Source of the DNA: Casuarius casuarius
Taxonomy: Eukaryota; Chordata; Aves; Casuariiformes; Casuariidae
Direction of reading: 5' to 3'
NCBI GenBank assembly: GCA_003342895.1
Contig: PTFA01000367.1
Span: 434,001 to 498,000, forward strand
DNA: 64,000 nucleotides
Notes under the pieces: model-generated
The model's database searches: none
What the model was told of the DNA's origin: nothing
What the model saw: only the letters and a program-made list of their open reading frames with translations
Made by a program: the position numbers and the translations under genes
Part shown: piece by piece, positions 60,461 through 64,000 of the stretch
How positions within the stretch are numbered: the first letter of the stretch is position 1
Layout of the letters: every line of letters starts with the position of its first letter

Positions 60461-63400
60461 CATACATAAAACTAAAGTTTAGGGCTCATATCATACCATC
60501 ATTTTATGGCTAAGAAAAACATCAGCTGGCTGAACAACTGAAGAAATGAATTTTAAGCTGCTTCAGTGACTCCACACAAAACCCCTCCCCCTCTTTATTC
60601 TGGAGATGTTCACTAACATGTCAACAAGCTCTAATAATGGTAAGGAAGTGACTGTAAGTGTGGTAGCAATAAGATCCATTTTCATTGCTGGTGCCAAGAT
60701 TATCTTTCATTCATCCCTTGTGAGGACTCTATTGAAGGGAAAGTGTTTGCAACACTATTATTGTACATTTGTGCCCTCTTGGTCAAAAATAGCAGCTGGA
60801 GAGTTAACTTCCAACATCAGTTTTCATTTAAAATTGAGTTTTGTAAATAAAAAACCATAATCTTACTGTTTCAATATCTTAATTGAAAACTGATAAAATT
60901 GAAACATGTATCTAAACCTACTTAAATAAAAGCTAAAATCAGCTAAAGTCTCTGCAGCAATAGAATCTGTAGTGCAAATTTCACCTAATTACTTTCCTAC
61001 CATTGGAGGGTCCTCAAATGTACTTCGATGTCTCTTGTTCTGTTCTTACAAAGCTCTCTGGATTAATCATTTAAAGGCTGAACTGCTCTGGTGTTGTGCT
61101 CAATATAGGATATCACAGTTAAATATAATGACCTGTTATATACAGAAAGACAGACTAGATTATCGCATGCTTTCATATAGCTTCAGACTAAGAAATCCAT
61201 CTGCAAAAGAAATGCTTCCATCTCTGTAGACACAACTCTACAATGTCCTCGCCATTTAGAGCTACAGGCCTTTAGAGCAAGACTGAGCACAACAAAAGCA
61301 AGCAGCAAGGGAAGGTGCCACATCCAGCAGCCCTCGCCCAAGGCTCATTCTGGAGCAGCATGGGGAATGCTCCTAACTGCCCGTGCTGTCCCTACAGGTA
61401 CATCGTACCAAAGGAAAGCCCATCATCTTTGCTATGTCCCTGTAGTGCTAGTAGTGGCAAATAAGCTGTATAATATTTCTTAGGAATTTCCACATAAAAT
61501 ATTCTCTCTGTTATGAGCTCAGTGGATAACAGAAGTGTTAAACATGGCATGAGAAGAAAAGACAATACATAAAATTCACAAAACAATGAAAGCTTGACAG
61601 CATCTCTAACATCATATTGAGTCGAATTTGGTTTCATGGTGGTTTAAACAATATGAACCCACTTAAAAAACAGTGATAACATCATCTTGAGTGACTTAAA
61701 TTCACGAAAGTGAAGATATTAGCCAATCAGGTTGTATGGATCGTCTCTCAGCAATCCATTTAGCTTTTAATTACCCAATAGACTGTAATAGCTCCTTTGG
61801 AGCTGTTACACTCCGTCATGTCAATTTGGCTGCTACAAATGCACAGCACAAAGTCCTCAAGCTAAAAATCATTATGAAATTATTGTTGAAAAAGATTGTT
61901 GGGCATGTGCAATAACCAGATTTTAAACTTCTATGTTTTACAATTTCTGTTTTATAAATAGCTAAAGCAATTAGATGCTGTTTTGGAGCAATTCAAAACC
62001 TTTCAGTTTTGAGATTCAAAGCATTTCTTGAGTCACAGAAGTGTAAAAATTCAGTTAAACTGGCAAACTTCTCTTTGCAGTCTGTCATAACCTCATATTT
62101 TTTCTTTACCTCTGTATACAATCTATTCAACTCGTATTTTCACATAATGTTCAATCAGATAAAACATCAGAAAATATTTTAGAAAGTAAATGCAAGAAAC
62201 CCTCTAAAAATTCAGTCTGCACTAAAAGCTAAGCAATATCAAGAAATAGATGTGTGTACAGATGAACAAAATAAATTCAAGGCATTAAGGAGTGCACATA
62301 GCTTTTCTTGGACACTAAATTAAAAAGGGAAAGAAAGGATTTAGGAATATGAGAATGAAAAGATAGATGAGCCTTAATTTAAATCACAAGGGTAAAATAA
62401 CAAGGAAAGTGCACTGATGGGATTTGCAGAGAATGAGTAACTAAATGATTTATGGATTTGAGAAAAAAAAAGCTGTATATAGATAAGATATATCTTCCCA
62501 CTTGTACTCCCCAAATCATGGAAATTCCAGCTTGAAGCAGAGAATACACTTAAACTGGAAAAGAACCTTGTCATGGACATGGACCAGGACTTCACAGAAT
62601 CAAGGGTTCTTCAAACAAAGATCAGATTGTCCCTGTTTCAAAGGTCTTGCAGAGCAAATACAAGACAGAAGTCCCCCTCTCCAAAATTATATAGCCAAAC
62701 AAGAAAGCAGAAGGAAATTATTCAGCTATATTTGACAGCATATCAGCTGCTGGATCACAGTCAAGTTTTGTGGCAGGCATCCCAGCACAGAAAAGTTTCC
62801 TTGTTGCCTCAGGGAGGAGAAAGAGGTCATGAAAGTCCTCAAAAGTGAGGAAGGGGAAGACAACTGTAGGACACAAAACATGACTGTAAAGGTCAAAGCA
62901 ATAGCCAAGAGCAGCTTTCTGAAGTAATACAACCACAGTAAGACCACATTTGCTTAGGCAAAAAAATGAACGGACATTGCGATAATTCGAATATGAGATG
63001 CTGAGAGCTTGAATAAGAGTTTCAGATTTAGTGGAAAGGCTCTATCATCAGAGAAGTATTATGTAAGAGGGATTTGTAAATAACAGACACAACATAAACG
63101 TAAGGGTCTAGAACGGTGACAGAGTAAATGGTATCCAGGCAATGACATCCATTGGGACAAGCAGCATGTTTGGGTTCTCTAGGGGAATCACAAAAGAATG
63201 AGAGGAAGAGGTGTGGCAGGATCTGGAAGAACTGCTACTGTGAGATAAAGACGTGAGCTGTCAGAAGTGACTGATAAATAGTCTCTCCTATGAAGAGAAA
63301 GGGCAAAAGACACCTCAAGAAAGGTGAAACAGGGATAAGGTGGGAGTGCTCTGAAAGACTGAGTAGACTGATAGCCAGGAAATCAGGTGAGCATAGTGTC

Positions 63401-64000
63401 AAAACCAAAGAAGTGGTCAAGATTTTAAGGAAGATGTGTACAAATATGTCAAAGGAGATTACCACTCCGTGTGTTATTGGGAGTGGCGTTAAGGAGCAAT
63501 GGCGAAAAGTAAACGATAAAGTAACGTGCCTCTACCCACTATCAACTTTTTCATAAAATTTATAAAATTAAATACCTTGGATAAACCGTGTACTTATAAT
63601 GCCGAGTGGTTTACAAAAGTCCCCCTTCCTGTACTGTGAGTACTAAGAATACCAAGAGGAGCATAAATGGTTAGGAGAAGAAAGGTACAGAGAAAGTCCT
63701 TGAAAAGACCTGGAAAACAGCACAATTTTGAAATGGATGCAAAAATCACAGAAGAACAAAGCATCGAAGGTGAAACATGCCTGGGTGACAGAGAAACTCA
63801 CTGGAATACCTTCATTATACAACCTGGAAATTTATGCTATGAAAAGTTTAGGAATCAAAAGTTTTCATTCCTATAATCTTGTATTTTAATGAGCCTAACT
63901 AGCTTTACAAGATGCAGATATACTACTAGCAAAGTCGGTTCAGCAATAAACAGAGCATGCCTTTGTAGGCAGAGAACAATTTGGATGTCTGTAATTCTGC

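Larger units (their letters stand above)
1..64000 (-). other. SDK1: SDK1 locus, internal part (Ig3 to start of FN3-2)
   Basis: Eleven minus-strand exons between 40406 and 2124 join into one open frame of 1573 coding bases (524 complete codons). Each junction has GT and AG at the intron ends and matching phases. The product is an internal piece of sidekick-1, a large single-pass adhesion protein of the immunoglobulin superfamily. Sidekicks bind homophilically through their first four Ig domains and guide lamina-specific synapse formation in the retina. The assignment to SDK1 over SDK2 rests on family wording such as PPYFTAEPESRI, IVHPPEDSTVIKGTTA and [11 protein letters not shown]; at these places SDK2 as I recall it differs. 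Both gene ends are outside the window, so the whole window is inferred to lie inside the transcription unit. No competing gene is visible on the plus strand. Confidence 0.93.
40407..64000 (-). other. SDK1: SDK1 upstream intron, at least 23.6 kb
   Basis: No exon matching Ig1, Ig2 or the signal peptide was found from 40407 to the right edge, so this is inferred to be one long intron ending in the acceptor before 40406. Contents: CpG-dense patches (43541-43840, 52681-52830 and smaller ones near 49140-49230, 52945-53060 and 53570-53770), a 10-bp perfect inverted repeat (44313-44338), a CR1/L3 fragment (47590-47962), a MIR-like remnant (54440-54535), an unclassified GC-rich block (55220-55985), TA-rich simple sequence (60410-60460) and an AT-rich block with a CCAAT motif (61650-61860). 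The remainder is plain intron. Confidence 0.8.

Noticed and set aside
40407..64000. Possible Ig1/Ig2 exons of SDK1
   Set aside because: No minus-strand frame with Ig2-like wording or a cysteine/tryptophan pattern flanked by AG and GT was found; the intron appears uninterrupted.
1..64000. CRISPR arrays, tRNA or rRNA genes, or microbial-type gene clusters
   Set aside because: No regularly spaced repeats, cloverleaf-like sequences or dense gene order were seen; the window is intron-rich vertebrate DNA.

Overview
The window is vertebrate nuclear DNA, and the repeats point to a bird. It holds a stretch of CR1 retrotransposon whose sequence and wording match the avian consensus, older CR1/L3-type fragments and a few MIR-like SINEs. 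There are no operons or tRNA/rRNA genes, and no second gene that I can support. Coding capacity is limited to eleven short exons, all on the minus strand, set in long AT-rich introns.

The exons belong to SDK1 (sidekick cell adhesion molecule 1). I assign SDK1 rather than its paralogue SDK2 from the wording of several segments that I recall from the vertebrate SDK1 family. Reading from high to low coordinates, the eleven exons (40406 down to 2124) join in one frame with GT/AG sites at every junction. Their 1573 coding bases give 524 complete codons: Ig3 (exons at 40.3 and 39.1 kb), Ig4 (30.7 and 24.4 kb), Ig5 (23.0 and 22.6 kb), Ig6 (20.4 and 19.0 kb), the first fibronectin type III domain (10.1 and 3.2 kb) and the start of the second (2.1 kb). 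Domain numbers assume the usual sidekick layout of six Ig domains followed by thirteen FN3 domains. The signal peptide, Ig1, Ig2, remaining FN3 domains, membrane segment and PDZ-binding tail lie outside the window.

Layout: 1-2123 is an intron continuing beyond the left edge. 2124-40406 is the exon-bearing part, with introns from 268 bp to 8.8 kb. 40407-64000 is a single uninterrupted intron of at least 23.6 kb leading to Ig2 exons that are not present. This upstream intron holds two CpG-dense patches (near 43.5-43.8 kb and 52.7-52.8 kb), an unclassified GC-rich block at 55.2-56.0 kb with a TATA-like motif on the minus strand, and a CR1/L3 fragment. Three clear LINE fragments (18.0-18.8, 28.8-29.6 and 47.6-48.0 kb) all lie in the same orientation as SDK1.

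I found no new biological system. The most useful observations are the exact exon structure, a run of phase-symmetric exons that could be skipped singly or in pairs without breaking frame, an unusually perfect branch-point sequence before the second Ig6 exon, and a few intronic elements with regulatory character that need comparative or expression data.
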